Positions 26,775 to 35,657 of a stretch of 64,000 bases of DNA are shown here, piece after piece. Location: contig NZ_VEWK01000006.1 in the NCBI RefSeq assembly GCF_006376675.1, positions 62,001 through 126,000 of the forward strand, read 5' to 3'. Positions within the stretch are counted from its first letter, which is position 1. Each line of letters begins with the position of its first letter. A program made the position numbers and the translations under genes. The notes below the pieces were generated by a model. It ran no database searches, was not told the origin of the DNA, and saw only the letters and a list, made by a program, of their open reading frames with translations. This DNA is from Brucella pecoris. Its GTDB lineage: Bacteria; Pseudomonadota; Alphaproteobacteria; Rhizobiales; Rhizobiaceae.

Positions 26775-27092
26775 TCATAGAATATCGGCGGCGCGGTGAT
26801 CTTTATCGACGCCGTCGATCAGAAACACCTCTCCTTCTGATCCTTGCCTGCGCCATTCGATAATCGCCTGATAGGCGGGTGAGGCATACCAGTTGCGCGC
26901 CGTCGCCAGATCGGGAAAAGCGATGACGATCAAATCGTCCGGCGATAGACCTTCCAGTTCATCTTTCGGTCCGCCGTGAATGATGAAATGTCCGTCGAAT
27001 GGTGCCAGAGTTCCATCGATTGCTTTCAGATAATCGACAATGCCCTGATTGACCCGGACATTGCGAAGCTGTGCGATTGCATAAGCGGTCAT
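26775..27092 (-). CDS. DUF1330-family small protein
   Basis: A 105-residue protein of the ferredoxin-like dimeric alpha/beta barrel fold. DUF1330 segments are HFIIHGGPKDELEG near 33-46, DLIVIAFPDLATARNWYASPAYQAI near 51-75, and VFLIDGVD near the end. The start at 27092 (MTAYAIAQL) has a GGGG upstream; the reading continues upstream without coding support. It follows the four-helix protein by 17 bp, so both are one operon, probably controlled by the divergent XRE regulator. Function unknown. Confidence 0.78.
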   Translation of the reverse strand: MTAYAIAQLRNVRVNQGIVDYLKAIDGTLAPFDGHFIIHGGPKDELEGLSPDDLIVIAFPDLATARNWYASPAYQAIIEWRRQGSEGEVFLIDGVDKDHRAADIL

Positions 27093-27109
27093 TTGATATC
27101 CCCGTTCGA

Positions 27110-27508
27110 TCAGAATGCAGCTTGAAGCATACGGCTGGCGCGAATTTCGAGCCCGGTAAGCGCTGTCACCGCCGCGGCCTGACCAACGAGAAAGATCCAG
27201 CCGAACAGATTGGGAGCAATCATCCCCGCGACAGGCAGGAAAAGGCTGGCTGCTACCCATGCGCCATTGCCGAGAATGATGAAGTTCACCGCCCATGCCG
27301 GTGGACTTGCGATCTGCGATACCCAGGCCATGAAGGCCGCTATCGGCAGCAACAGCACGCCTGCCCAGTAAAGCAATGTTGCGGGAATTCCGGTCAGTTC
27401 ACCGACCGGTGCCGAGGCTGCGACAAGGGCGACACCCATCGCGGCGCAGGTGATGGCGTCGATGGCGACAAGTGGCTTGAGGGCAATTATGGAAAGTGCG
27501 TTTTTCAT
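27110..27508 (-). CDS. Small four-helix membrane protein, unknown function
   Basis: A 132-residue protein that is almost wholly hydrophobic, with about four transmembrane helices (near 11-32, 43-64, 72-94 and 98-121). The pattern resembles small DoxX/SPW-like membrane proteins, but no diagnostic motif is seen. It is the first gene of an operon with the DUF1330 gene and divergent from the XRE-MmyB regulator (177 bp between starts). Confidence 0.65.
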   Translation of the reverse strand: MKNALSIIALKPLVAIDAITCAAMGVALVAASAPVGELTGIPATLLYWAGVLLLPIAAFMAWVSQIASPPAWAVNFIILGNGAWVAASLFLPVAGMIAPNLFGWIFLVGQAAAVTALTGLEIRASRMLQAAF

Positions 27509-27619
27509 CCTATCGACCTTTCATGTTGGCTTCCCGTTGTTCGGGCTGGCTGCATATTTGCCGTGTTGCGTTCTGGGGTCGATTACGTGAGAGGTAATTG
27601 TTGCTATGAATTTTGCAGC

Positions 27620-27633
27620 GCATTCCAGAATGC
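27620..27633. promoter_or_regulatory. Palindrome in the XRE divergent promoter region
   Basis: GCATTC-CA-GAATGC is a perfect 14-bp palindrome, 52 bp before the XRE start and 112 bp before the divergent gene. ATTAC/GTAAT also forms a weaker repeat at 27582-27598. Either could be the operator. Confidence 0.45.
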
Positions 27634-27684
27634 ATCTGCCAGCCATGACGCGCGGAGCAAATTGTCGGAGGGATCGGACTGCTT

Positions 27685-28488
27685 ATGACCGGAACGCAAC
27701 AGACAGTCGGGTCGCTTCTCAGGGAATGGCGGCAGCGTCGCCGTTTCAGCCAGCTCTCCTTGGCGGTGGAGGCCGAGATTTCGCAGCGTCATTTGAGTTT
27801 TCTGGAATCTGGGCGTTCTGCGCCCAGTCGCGACATGGTTCTGCGTCTGGTCGAGCATCTGGACGTACCGCTGCGGGAGCGCAACCGGATACTTGTTGCT
27901 GCCGGATATGCCCCGGTTCACGGCGAACGAGGGCTGGAAGCGCCGGAATTTGCCGCCGCGCGGACCGTGATCGAAGCCCTGCTGCACGGGCACAACCCAC
28001 ATCCTGCCCTTGCCATAGACAGGCATTGGACCCTGCTTTTGGCGAACAGGGCAGTGGGCGTTCTTACCGAGGGCGTGGCAGACCATCTTCTGCAGGGGGA
28101 GGTGAACGCACTTCGCCTCAGTCTGCACCCGGAAGGGCTGGCGCCGCGCATCCTGAATTTCCGGCAATGGCGCAGCCATATTCTTGCACGCCTTGCCCGC
28201 GATGCGGACAACTCCGCCGATTCGCGACTGGCAGCACTTCTCGATGAGTTGAAATCCTATCCGGTCCCCTCGCGCGCGGCATCTTTGGGTGGCGGAACTG
28301 TCACCGATAATCCGGTCGCCATTCCGCTCAGGATCGAAAGCCGCGAAGGTCCGCTGGAGTTTTTGAGCGCGACGACGGTATTCGGTACCGCCGTCGATAT
28401 CACGCTGTCGGAAGTGGTGATCGAAACCTTCTTTCCCGCCAATGAGGAAACGGCAGCCGCCATGCGGCGGCTCACCGTCGAGTCATAG
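27685..28488 (+). CDS. XRE-family regulator with MmyB-like ligand domain
   Basis: A 267-residue regulator. The N-terminal helix-turn-helix (about 9-65) reads LLREWRQRRRFSQLSLAVEA and ISQRHLSFLESGRSAPS. The rest is an MmyB-like PAS-type ligand domain with the family start APEFAAARTVIEALLHGHNPHPALAIDRHW near 89. Members of this family often lie next to short-chain dehydrogenase genes, and here an SDR gene converges with a one-base gap between stops. It is also divergent from the membrane protein/DUF1330 operon, its likely target. Confidence 0.82.
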   Translation: MTGTQQTVGSLLREWRQRRRFSQLSLAVEAEISQRHLSFLESGRSAPSRDMVLRLVEHLDVPLRERNRILVAAGYAPVHGERGLEAPEFAAARTVIEALLHGHNPHPALAIDRHWTLLLANRAVGVLTEGVADHLLQGEVNALRLSLHPEGLAPRILNFRQWRSHILARLARDADNSADSRLAALLDELKSYPVPSRAASLGGGTVTDNPVAIPLRIESREGPLEFLSATTVFGTAVDITLSEVVIETFFPANEETAAAMRRLTVES

Positions 28489-28489
28489 T

Positions 28490-29194
28490 TTAAACTGCGC
28501 GGGTCAGACCGCCATCCACGCGCAGGTTCTGGCCCGTGATATAGGCGGCGCCATCCGATGCGAGGAAGGCGATCGTCGCAGCAATTTCCTCGCTCGTGCC
28601 ATAGCGCTGCATCGGAACACTTGCCCGGCGCTCTTCCACCTTCGGCAGGCTGTCGATCCAGCCCGGAAGAACATTGTTCATGCGGATATTATCGGCTGCA
28701 TAGGTGTCGGCGAAAATCTTGGTGAAAGAGGCTAGCCCGGCGCGGAACACCGCCGAAGTCGGGAACATGGCGCTCGGCTCGAACGCCCATGCGGTCGAGA
28801 TGTTGATGATGACGCCCGATTTCTGCTTCTGCATCGTCGGTACGACCAGACGGGACGGGCGAACCGCATTGAGGAAATAGGTGTCCATTCCCTTGTGCCA
28901 GTCTTCATCTGTGATTTCGAGGATCGGCGCGCGCGGGCCGTGGCCTGCGCTGTTCACCAGCACGTCAATACGGCCCCATTTTGCCAGAACCTCATCCACA
29001 AGGCGCTTCAGATCGTCATTCGACTGGTTCGAACCGGTGATGCCGATGCCGCCCAGTTCCTCGGCCAGTGCTTCGCCCTTGCCGGAAGATGAGAGGATTG
29101 CAACCTTGAAACCATCCTGCGCCAGTCTGCGCGCGGCAGCGGCGCCCATGCCGCTTCCGCCGGCCGTTACAATCGCTACTTTTTCTATTGTCAT
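28490..29194 (-). CDS. SDR-fold protein with altered catalytic motif
   Basis: A 234-residue short-chain dehydrogenase. The Rossmann motif TAGGSGMGAAAA (about 9-20), NSAGHG and the C-terminal FLASDGAAYITGQNLRVDGG are standard. Where the active site should read YxxxK the sequence is FPTSAVFRAGLASF, so Tyr and Lys are replaced by Ser and Arg. The Ser of the tetrad (INISTAW) is kept. The start at 29194 has AAGGA upstream. It is divergent from a LysR gene, its probable regulator. It may be a non-classical reductase or a binding protein. Confidence 0.8.
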   Translation of the reverse strand: MTIEKVAIVTAGGSGMGAAAARRLAQDGFKVAILSSSGKGEALAEELGGIGITGSNQSNDDLKRLVDEVLAKWGRIDVLVNSAGHGPRAPILEITDEDWHKGMDTYFLNAVRPSRLVVPTMQKQKSGVIINISTAWAFEPSAMFPTSAVFRAGLASFTKIFADTYAADNIRMNNVLPGWIDSLPKVEERRASVPMQRYGTSEEIAATIAFLASDGAAYITGQNLRVDGGLTRAV

Positions 29195-29332
29195 GATGCG
29201 TTCCTTTTTCCGGAATGTTGCGCGGGAGGGCAACTGTTAATAACCATTCTTTGACGTTATAGCGGATAGCCATTATTCTGACGAACGAAAATGCGTAACG
29301 TTATACAGTAGAAAATCTATTCGGTTCGATTC

Positions 29333-30208
29333 ATGAAAAGACTTCCCTCACTCAATGGTCTGCGTGTGTTCGAAGTCGTCACACGGCATCTGAATTTCCG
29401 GCTGGCGGCCGAAGAACTTGGCGTGACGCAGGCGGCGGTGGCCCAGCAGATACGCGGGCTTGAGGCAGAGCTTGGACTGAAACTCTTTGAACGCCAACCC
29501 CGTACGCTGGTCATGACCGAACCGGCTCGTGCATACATTGCCAATGTGCGGCGCGCGTTCGACCTGCTTTCGGAGGCGACCGAAATGCTGCGACCCGAGC
29601 CGCAGCACCTGACCATCAGCGTGACGCCGACATTCGCATCGAAATGGCTGATCCCGCGACTGGCCGAATTCACGCGTGCACATCCTGATATAGAATTGCG
29701 CATTGTTGCCAGTGACAAGGTCGCCAATTTCCAGACCGATGCTGTCGATCTGGCGGTGCGCTACGGCGAGCCGCCATTCGGTCCGGGGCTGAATGCGGAG
29801 CTGCTTTTCGAGCATGTGATCGTTGCTGTGGCAAGCCCGGTGCTTGTCGGCAGGCTTGGCGATCCGGGGCTGCCGGAAAATCTGGAGCACTATCCGCTGC
29901 TACACGATGCGCATAATTTCTGGCCGCGCTATCTGGAAAAGGCTTTTCCGGGCGGCGTGTCGACTTCGCCGAAGAATATTCGCTTCAACCAGACGTCACT
30001 TGCCATCGATGCGGCGATTGCCGGGCAGGGGCTGGCACTGGCAAGCCGTTTCTTCGTGGAAAAGGAAGTTGCGTCGGGCAGCCTCGTTCAGCCGCTGGCC
30101 ACAGAGTTGCGGGTGGGCGCAGATTTCTATGCGGTTTCCCTTCGAAAGCCGCGCCATCCGGAATCGGTTGATGCCGTCAAAGCTTGGTTGAAAAGCGCAT
30201 CAGGTTGA
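29333..30208 (+). CDS. LysR-family regulator (GcvA-like)
   Basis: A 291-residue regulator with an N-terminal winged helix (about 4-63; LNFRLAAEELGVTQAAVAQQI) and a two-lobe effector domain (about 90-288). The sequence style (VTPTFASKWLIPRL, VDLAVRYGEPP) is of the GcvA/AmpR branch. It is divergent from the SDR gene; the 138-bp gap between starts holds GTAACGTTATAC at 29295-29306, a possible LysR site. Its 3' end overlaps the convergent EamA gene by 9 bp. Confidence 0.83.
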   Translation: MKRLPSLNGLRVFEVVTRHLNFRLAAEELGVTQAAVAQQIRGLEAELGLKLFERQPRTLVMTEPARAYIANVRRAFDLLSEATEMLRPEPQHLTISVTPTFASKWLIPRLAEFTRAHPDIELRIVASDKVANFQTDAVDLAVRYGEPPFGPGLNAELLFEHVIVAVASPVLVGRLGDPGLPENLEHYPLLHDAHNFWPRYLEKAFPGGVSTSPKNIRFNQTSLAIDAAIAGQGLALASRFFVEKEVASGSLVQPLATELRVGADFYAVSLRKPRHPESVDAVKAWLKSASG

Positions 30209-31132
30209 TGGTTCGGGCACTTCTATCTCAGTCTTTTGACTGCGGGTTGGTATGGTGATGCAGACAAGGCAGATGACGACCAGAAGAACACCAAACCAGC
30301 CGAGGGCGGAAAGGCGCTCGCCGACAATCACCACCGCGAAAAACGCGGCGACAACCGGTTCGAACAGCGTGATCGTCGTCGCCACGCTTGTTTCAACACG
30401 GCTCAACCCGTAGCCGAAACAGACATAGCCGAGGAACATTGGCACGAAGGCCATGTATAGACCCACAGCCGCATTGTTCCATGAGGCGAGAAACGGCCCA
30501 CCGGTTGCGATCAGAACCGGCATCAGCAGAAGACCGCCTATGCCGAAGGTTGCGCCCATGGCGGTTGTTGATGATATGCCGCCCTGCATGAGCTGACGCG
30601 CGCATGAGGAATAAAGAGCATAGGTAAAGCCCGCCACCAACCCGACCAAGGCACCCATGAGTGTGGAGCCTTCTGCAGACACAGCATGGCCGCCGCCCTC
30701 CGACATGCTGAGCAGGACCATGCCGATAATTCCGACCGTCGCACCTACCAGCCAGCGCAGCGAAGGGCGAAAGCCGCTTTGCCGATACTCGATTGCTGCC
30801 GAAAGAAGCGGGGCGGAACCAAGCGAAATGACCGTTCCGATGGTCACACCGGCCATTCGCATGGAGGCATAAAAGGCGAGGGGATAAATCGCGACGCAGA
30901 CCGCGCCCAGTATGAGGATGCGCCATCGATCGGCAAGTGCCTTTCGCGAGGCGATTAGCCCGCGCCAGGCGATTGCCGCCTGTGCCAGTCCGCCAAGGCC
31001 CATGGCTGCGGCGCCAATCGCAGCCGCGCCGACCTCGGGCGCAAAGGTTGCTGCGGTGCCGGTCGTGCCCCAAATGGTGGAAGCGACAATGATGGCCGTC
31101 ACTCCCAGAAGATAGCTTTTCGATGATTGCAT
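30200..31132 (-). CDS. EamA/DMT-family transporter
   Basis: A 310-residue inner-membrane protein with about ten helices in two EamA repeats (about 10-145 and 160-295). It has the typical second-repeat ending YGLSRVETSVATTITLFEPVVAAFFAVV with GERL. Such carriers export amino acids, metabolites or drugs. Its ATG lies one base after the TetR stop, so the two are one transcript under TetR control, and the substrate is probably what TetR senses. Confidence 0.83.
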   Translation of the reverse strand: MQSSKSYLLGVTAIIVASTIWGTTGTAATFAPEVGAAAIGAAAMGLGGLAQAAIAWRGLIASRKALADRWRILILGAVCVAIYPLAFYASMRMAGVTIGTVISLGSAPLLSAAIEYRQSGFRPSLRWLVGATVGIIGMVLLSMSEGGGHAVSAEGSTLMGALVGLVAGFTYALYSSCARQLMQGGISSTTAMGATFGIGGLLLMPVLIATGGPFLASWNNAAVGLYMAFVPMFLGYVCFGYGLSRVETSVATTITLFEPVVAAFFAVVIVGERLSALGWFGVLLVVICLVCITIPTRSQKTEIEVPEPST

Positions 31133-31133
31133 T

Positions 31134-31724
31134 TTATACAGACTTCAAAATCGTCGCGACCATCGCCTTGGCCTCGCCAAGACGCGCACTGTTGCCTTCA
31201 AGGCCAGCCCGCATGATTGCTCCTTCGAGAATGAAGGAGAGCTGCGCGGCCAGTTGGTTGACCCGAGGCGGATCGTCGGGGATTAAGCCGGTGAGATGTG
31301 TCACAAGCAGGCCCTCGACCTCTTCCTTGTGTTTTCTCACCGCCTCACGACCCGGATCGCCAGCCGGCAACTCTGCTGCCGCATTCAGCAGGCCGCAGCC
31401 GCGAAATCCATGTTCATAGGCAAACTCCGCGTGGTCGCGATAGGCGTCGAACACCGCCAGTATCCCGTCCATCGGGCTTGCTGCCTTTTCCAGTCGCTTG
31501 TCATAGAGGCCCAGCCATTCGGCATGGCGATGCTCCAGATAGGTGGCCACCAGCTCTGCCTTGGACGCGAAGTTGTTGTAGAGGCTCTGCTTCGCCACGC
31601 CTGCGCGCTGGATGATCGCGTCGATTCCGGTCGCCGAAATGCCTTCATCGTAAAACAGTTCCGCTGCGGCTTCTAAAAGCCGCTCGCGTGCCGGTCTTGA
31701 GCTTGTCGTTGCAGGATCGCTCAT
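31134..31724 (-). CDS. TetR-family repressor
   Basis: A 196-residue regulator with an N-terminal helix-turn-helix (about 12-58; LFYDEGISATGIDAIIQRAGVAKQSLYNNFASK) and a C-terminal all-helical ligand domain of the TetR_C_13/AcrR-like type. A perfect 20-bp palindrome lies 20 bp upstream. It is the first gene of a two-gene operon with the EamA transporter and divergent from the MFS transporter at 31913, which it could also control. Confidence 0.85.
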   Translation of the reverse strand: MSDPATTSSRPARERLLEAAAELFYDEGISATGIDAIIQRAGVAKQSLYNNFASKAELVATYLEHRHAEWLGLYDKRLEKAASPMDGILAVFDAYRDHAEFAYEHGFRGCGLLNAAAELPAGDPGREAVRKHKEEVEGLLVTHLTGLIPDDPPRVNQLAAQLSFILEGAIMRAGLEGNSARLGEAKAMVATILKSV

Positions 31725-31743
31725 TTTATTTTGCCTGAATGAT

Positions 31744-31763
31744 TAGGTAGACCAGTCTACCTA
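31744..31763. promoter_or_regulatory. Perfect palindrome, TetR operator
   Basis: TAGGTAGAC-CA-GTCTACCTA is a perfect 9-bp inverted repeat with a 2-nt centre, 20 bp upstream of the TetR start and 150 bp upstream of the MFS start. TetR repressors bind this kind of site, and a TAGAC core is common in their operators. Confidence 0.8.
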
Positions 31764-31912
31764 TTTAGGATGCGGAGTCAATTGCAGCAGAAAAACTGTT
31801 TGGAAGCCTCAATAGAGGAGAAGTTCTCCGCTGGTTTTGGTTTTAACCCCTTGTCCCTAGGGAGAGATTCACGTATCCGCTTAATTAGGCAGATGGAACG
31901 GGAGGTCGTCCG

Positions 31913-33541
31913 GTGCCGCAGAGACTTTCCCCCCTGGCGCCTTTCCAATACAAAACATTTCGGGCGCTTTGGTCAGCAACATTGGTTTCCAACCTCGGTG
32001 GTCTGGTGCAGACAGTCGGTGCGGGTTGGATGATGGCAACCATCGCCCATTCGGACGATATGGTTGCACTGGTGCAGGCTTCGACCACCTTGCCTGTCAT
32101 GATCTTTTCAGTTGCTGCCGGGGCCTTGGCCGATAATTTCGACCGTCGCCGCATCATGCTGACCGCGCAGGTTTTGCTCCTGATCATTTCGGTCGCGCTG
32201 GCGGCTTTTGCCTATCTTGGCATTCTCACGCCGTGGATGCTGCTCAGCTTCACCTTCCTGATCGGTTGCGGCGGGGCATTGCACAATCCGTCATGGCAAG
32301 CGTCGATGGGGGACATCGTGCCTCGCACCGATCTGCCTGCAGCCGTGGCGCTCAACAGCATGAGCTTCAACCTCATGCGCAGTATCGGCCCGGCCATCGG
32401 CGGCATCATCGTTGCGGCGGCGGGTGCTGCTTTTGCCTTCATTTTCAATGCGTTCAGCTATTGTGCTCTCATTCTGGCGCTGTGGCGGTGGAAGCCGGAA
32501 ACGGTCAAGTCCACCCTGCCGCGCGAAACGCTCGGGCCGGCCATGGTGGCGGGGCTGCGTTATGTCGCCATGTCGCCGAACCTCCTGAAAGTGATGTTCC
32601 GGGGCTTTCTATTCGGCTTGTCCGCTATTGTCATTCTGGCGCTTCTGCCACTGGTCGCGCGCGATCTCGTCCATGGAACAGCGCTCACCTACGGTATCAT
32701 GCTGGGTTTCTTCGGACTTGGCGCTATTGGCGGCGCGTTGCTTAGCGCCCGGCTTCGCGAGATTCTCGGAAACGAATGGCTGGTGCGGGGTGCTTTCGTG
32801 GCCTTTGCAATCAGTTGTGCCCTGCTGTCGATCGGCCGGAATATGTGGCTGAGCTGCATTTTCCTGCTGCCTGCCGGTGTTTCTTGGGTTCTGGCGCTGT
32901 CGCTGTTCAACGTCACCGTGCAGCTTTCCACACCGCGCTGGGTGGTGGGGCGCGCTCTGGCGCTTTATCAGACCGCAACCTTTGGCGGGATGGCAGCGGG
33001 TAGCTGGCTTTGGGGTTCTGTCGCGGACGAATATGGCGTGCCGGGCGCGCTTCTGGCCGCCGCCGTCGTATTGATGTTCGGCGCGCTGATTGGTCTTCTC
33101 CTTCCGCAGCCCGAGTTTGAATCCCTCAATCTCGATCCGCTCAACCGTTTCAGCGAGCCGCAGCTTCGGCTGGATCTGCGTTCGCGTAGTGGTCCGATCA
33201 TGATCATGGTCGACTACAAGATCGCACAGGAAGATGTTCCAGCCTTCCTTTCCGCCATGGCCTTGCGCCGCCGTATGCGTATCCGTGACGGTGCCCGGCA
33301 ATGGGCATTGCTGCGCGATCTGGAGAACCCGGAAACCTGGACGGAAAGTTATCACGTGCCGACCTGGGTCGAGTATGTCCGCCACAACCAGCGCCGGACC
33401 CAGGCCGATGCGGAAGTGTCGGAACGGTTGCTTGCCTTGCACAAGGGAGACAAGCCGCCGCTCGTCCATCGCATGATCGAAAGGCAGACGGTTTCCATTC
33501 ATGACGACATGCCGCTCAAGGCACATCTCGACTTGTCGTGA
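31913..33541 (+). CDS. MFS transporter of the MFS_3 type with C-terminal soluble domain
   Basis: A 542-residue protein. Residues about 15-400 hold twelve helices with the motif ALADNFDRRRIMLTAQ between helices 2 and 3. Residues about 425-530 form a soluble extension (MVDYKIAQEDVPAFLSAM, then RDGARQWALLRDLENPETW) that resembles a dimeric alpha/beta barrel, as in other MFS_3/EntS-like exporters. The start is GTG at 31913, with GGAGG upstream. It is divergent from the TetR-EamA operon and convergent with a GAF-LytTR regulator. The substrate is unknown. Confidence 0.83.
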   Translation: MPQRLSPLAPFQYKTFRALWSATLVSNLGGLVQTVGAGWMMATIAHSDDMVALVQASTTLPVMIFSVAAGALADNFDRRRIMLTAQVLLLIISVALAAFAYLGILTPWMLLSFTFLIGCGGALHNPSWQASMGDIVPRTDLPAAVALNSMSFNLMRSIGPAIGGIIVAAAGAAFAFIFNAFSYCALILALWRWKPETVKSTLPRETLGPAMVAGLRYVAMSPNLLKVMFRGFLFGLSAIVILALLPLVARDLVHGTALTYGIMLGFFGLGAIGGALLSARLREILGNEWLVRGAFVAFAISCALLSIGRNMWLSCIFLLPAGVSWVLALSLFNVTVQLSTPRWVVGRALALYQTATFGGMAAGSWLWGSVADEYGVPGALLAAAVVLMFGALIGLLLPQPEFESLNLDPLNRFSEPQLRLDLRSRSGPIMIMVDYKIAQEDVPAFLSAMALRRRMRIRDGARQWALLRDLENPETWTESYHVPTWVEYVRHNQRRTQADAEVSERLLALHKGDKPPLVHRMIERQTVSIHDDMPLKAHLDLS

Positions 33542-33676
33542 GCACCGTTTTTAAATTGAGGCAAATCCGGGATTTGAGCCTGTTCGGTGCTGAAACGGGA
33601 ATTGCGGGGCGAAAGTACGCGCATTTCGCATCATATTTTGTGGCGACGGACGGACAAAAGTAAGGCGAAATAAAGA

Positions 33677-34609
33677 CTAGAAGCCCAAACGCTCTCGCAG
33701 TGCTTTCCGATAGGATCGCGAGACCGGCCACGATTGATCAATGCCACGCATCCTGACCAGCCATTTGTCGGTCATGCTTCGGTCTATGTCCAAGACGTGC
33801 ACGACATTTATGAACGTCGTGCGGTGAATACGGGAAAAGGTGCTTGGCGGCAGAATACCTGCCCATATGCCGAGCGGACGGGAGTCGAAAACCGTGGAAC
33901 CGTCGCCAAGCCATATCTCGCTGTAATTGCCCGCCGAACGCACCCCAACGATTTCTTCAGGTAAAATTCCGCGCATCACCCCGCGTTTGTTGACATAAAG
34001 CACCGATGTCGGGTCGGTTTCTTCGTCCGACACCGGCTCATTATAGAGCGTCGCATATTTGGCCTGGGCGATCAGACTGGCGCACTGGAACATGGCTTTG
34101 ATTTCAGCGCGTGACCAGCGTCTGGCTTCCACCGTCGTGTCGAAGCCCATGATCCCCCGCAACCGGTCCTGGTAAAAGACCGGTATGCTCAAAATGCTCT
34201 GATTTCCCTGCCGCAGGAATTCTGCCTGAATGAGGCGTGCAGTGCGCGGCAGGCCTCTGACATCATGGACGGCGACGGCTTGTCCCTCAGTCAGATAGCG
34301 ATGCAGCCAAGCAATCAATGTGGTGGGAGCTTCCTGAAGTTCGGAAATATAGGCCGTCGTTTCGCCTTTGCACCATTCATGCGTATTGCGAAACCGCAGA
34401 AGATCAGGCGCATATTCGATCATCCATGCCCGGTCAGCCTGCGATGCATTGCCGACGAAAGCGAGAAATTCAGAAATAGCGTTTTCAACGGGTTTGCGGA
34501 GCAGATGCAGGGCGCAAATATAGGGCCAGTCGAGTGCCGGCGCTTCCGCGCACTCGTTCTCGGAATAGATCCGGTAGGCTCCAACCGCGCTGTCCAAGCC
34601 GCCTCCCAA
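33677..34609 (-). CDS. GAF-LytTR transcription regulator
   Basis: A 310-residue protein with an N-terminal GAF-like sensor (about 30-190; IPVFYQDRLRGIMGFD) joined to a C-terminal LytTR DNA-binding domain (about 208-308). The latter shows EEIVGVRSAGNYSEIWLGDG and STFSRIHRTTFINVVHVLDI. There is no receiver domain, so the ligand is probably sensed directly. No ATG is found near the start: TTG at 34609 or TTG at 34597 (just after GGGAGG) are possible. LytTR with GAF is rare compared with LytTR response regulators. Confidence 0.78.
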   Translation of the reverse strand: MGGGLDSAVGAYRIYSENECAEAPALDWPYICALHLLRKPVENAISEFLAFVGNASQADRAWMIEYAPDLLRFRNTHEWCKGETTAYISELQEAPTTLIAWLHRYLTEGQAVAVHDVRGLPRTARLIQAEFLRQGNQSILSIPVFYQDRLRGIMGFDTTVEARRWSRAEIKAMFQCASLIAQAKYATLYNEPVSDEETDPTSVLYVNKRGVMRGILPEEIVGVRSAGNYSEIWLGDGSTVFDSRPLGIWAGILPPSTFSRIHRTTFINVVHVLDIDRSMTDKWLVRMRGIDQSWPVSRSYRKALRERLGF

Positions 34610-34995
34610 AACGTTACGTGATCGAAATCCGTCATTTTATAATAGCAGGACAGTATATTGAATATAATTACCCGCTATTTGCAATAGAATTCACGCGGCG
34701 ATTGCAACCGTTATGTCAGGTGATTTACCTAGTCGAGCAGGAAAGCGGTCCGGAATGGAGTGGTCTATGCGGTGTGTGCTGGTCAAAAGCCCCGGAAAGC
34801 CCCGGTATGTGTGGTGATAGCATAATCATACCGAGGCTGCGCATTTGCCTGATTCCGCCGAAGCGGTGCGCCGGATCAGATTAATGATCATTGCGACAGA
34901 AAGAAGTCTTACTTATTTGCCCTGCGGAATGGCTGTGGATCAGTTAATTTGAATGTAAATTGATTTTATATCGCATGTATTTTATTTCAAATACT
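34610..34995. other. AT-rich gap, no gene seen
   Basis: About 386 bp between the GAF-LytTR start and the 3' end of the short RidA-like frame. It must hold the promoter of the LytTR gene. An imperfect repeat of GAAAGCCCCG occurs at about 34789-34806. Small frames here have no recognisable product. Confidence 0.4.
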
Positions 34996-35211
34996 TCATG
35001 CCGCCGTGCCTTCGATCTCGGCCTTGAGCTCTGATTGCGCCGATCCGGCGATGATGGCCAGATGAGAATAGGCTGCTATGGGTGGCGCGACATTTTCGGG
35101 ATTGAGAATACAAACGGAGCTTTTTGTTTCTTCTGCCAAAGTCGCCTTTATCTTTGGAGAGCGTTCAGACCCGAAACCAGTCCGGGCCTGAAGCGGACAT
35201 GAAGCAGACAT
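34996..35211 (-). pseudogene. Short RidA-like fragment after msrB
   Basis: A 71-residue frame whose ATG overlaps the msrB stop (TGATG). Residues near 37-50 read NPENVAPPIAAYSH, which matches the start of RidA/YjgF imine deaminases. The following catalytic core is missing and the frame ends about 20 residues later. A remnant of a RidA gene that was cotranscribed with msrB is the best reading; a real small protein cannot be excluded. Confidence 0.4.
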
Positions 35212-35657
35212 CAGCCGATATCTTCGACCTGATCGAGATATTGACCATATCCTTCCGCCTCCATCCGTTCTTTCGGAACGAAACGGAGCGATGCCGAATT
35301 GATGCAGTAGCGGAGGCCGCCACGGTCGACCGGGCCATCGGGGAAGACATGTCCCAGATGGCTGTCACCATGCGCCGAGCGCACTTCCGTTCGCACCATG
35401 CCATGTGAGACATCGCTCAGTTCCGCGACATTGGCAGGTTCAATCGGCTTGGTGAAGCTGGGCCAGCCACAATGAGACTCGTATTTGTCGGCGGAGGCGA
35501 ACAGCGGTTCTCCAGAAACAATATCGACGTAGATCCCCGGCTCCTTGTTATAGAGATACTCGCCGGTTCCGGGGCGCTCGGTGCCGCTTTCCTGCGTGAC
35601 GCGATATTGCTCCGGCGTGAGCTTCGCAATCGCTTCCGGATTCTTTTTGTAAGTCAT
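35211..35657 (-). CDS. msrB: Peptide-methionine (R)-S-oxide reductase MsrB
   Basis: A 148-residue enzyme that repairs R-methionine sulfoxide in proteins. The catalytic Cys118 lies in RYCINSASL and the resolving Cys is Cys63 in HCGWPSF. Substrate residues [14 protein letters not shown] (96-109) are intact. The two zinc-binding CxxC motifs of E. coli MsrB are absent, so this is the zinc-free form. It stands apart from msrA. A short RidA-like frame follows with overlap. Confidence 0.93.
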   Translation of the reverse strand: MTYKKNPEAIAKLTPEQYRVTQESGTERPGTGEYLYNKEPGIYVDIVSGEPLFASADKYESHCGWPSFTKPIEPANVAELSDVSHGMVRTEVRSAHGDSHLGHVFPDGPVDRGGLRYCINSASLRFVPKERMEAEGYGQYLDQVEDIG

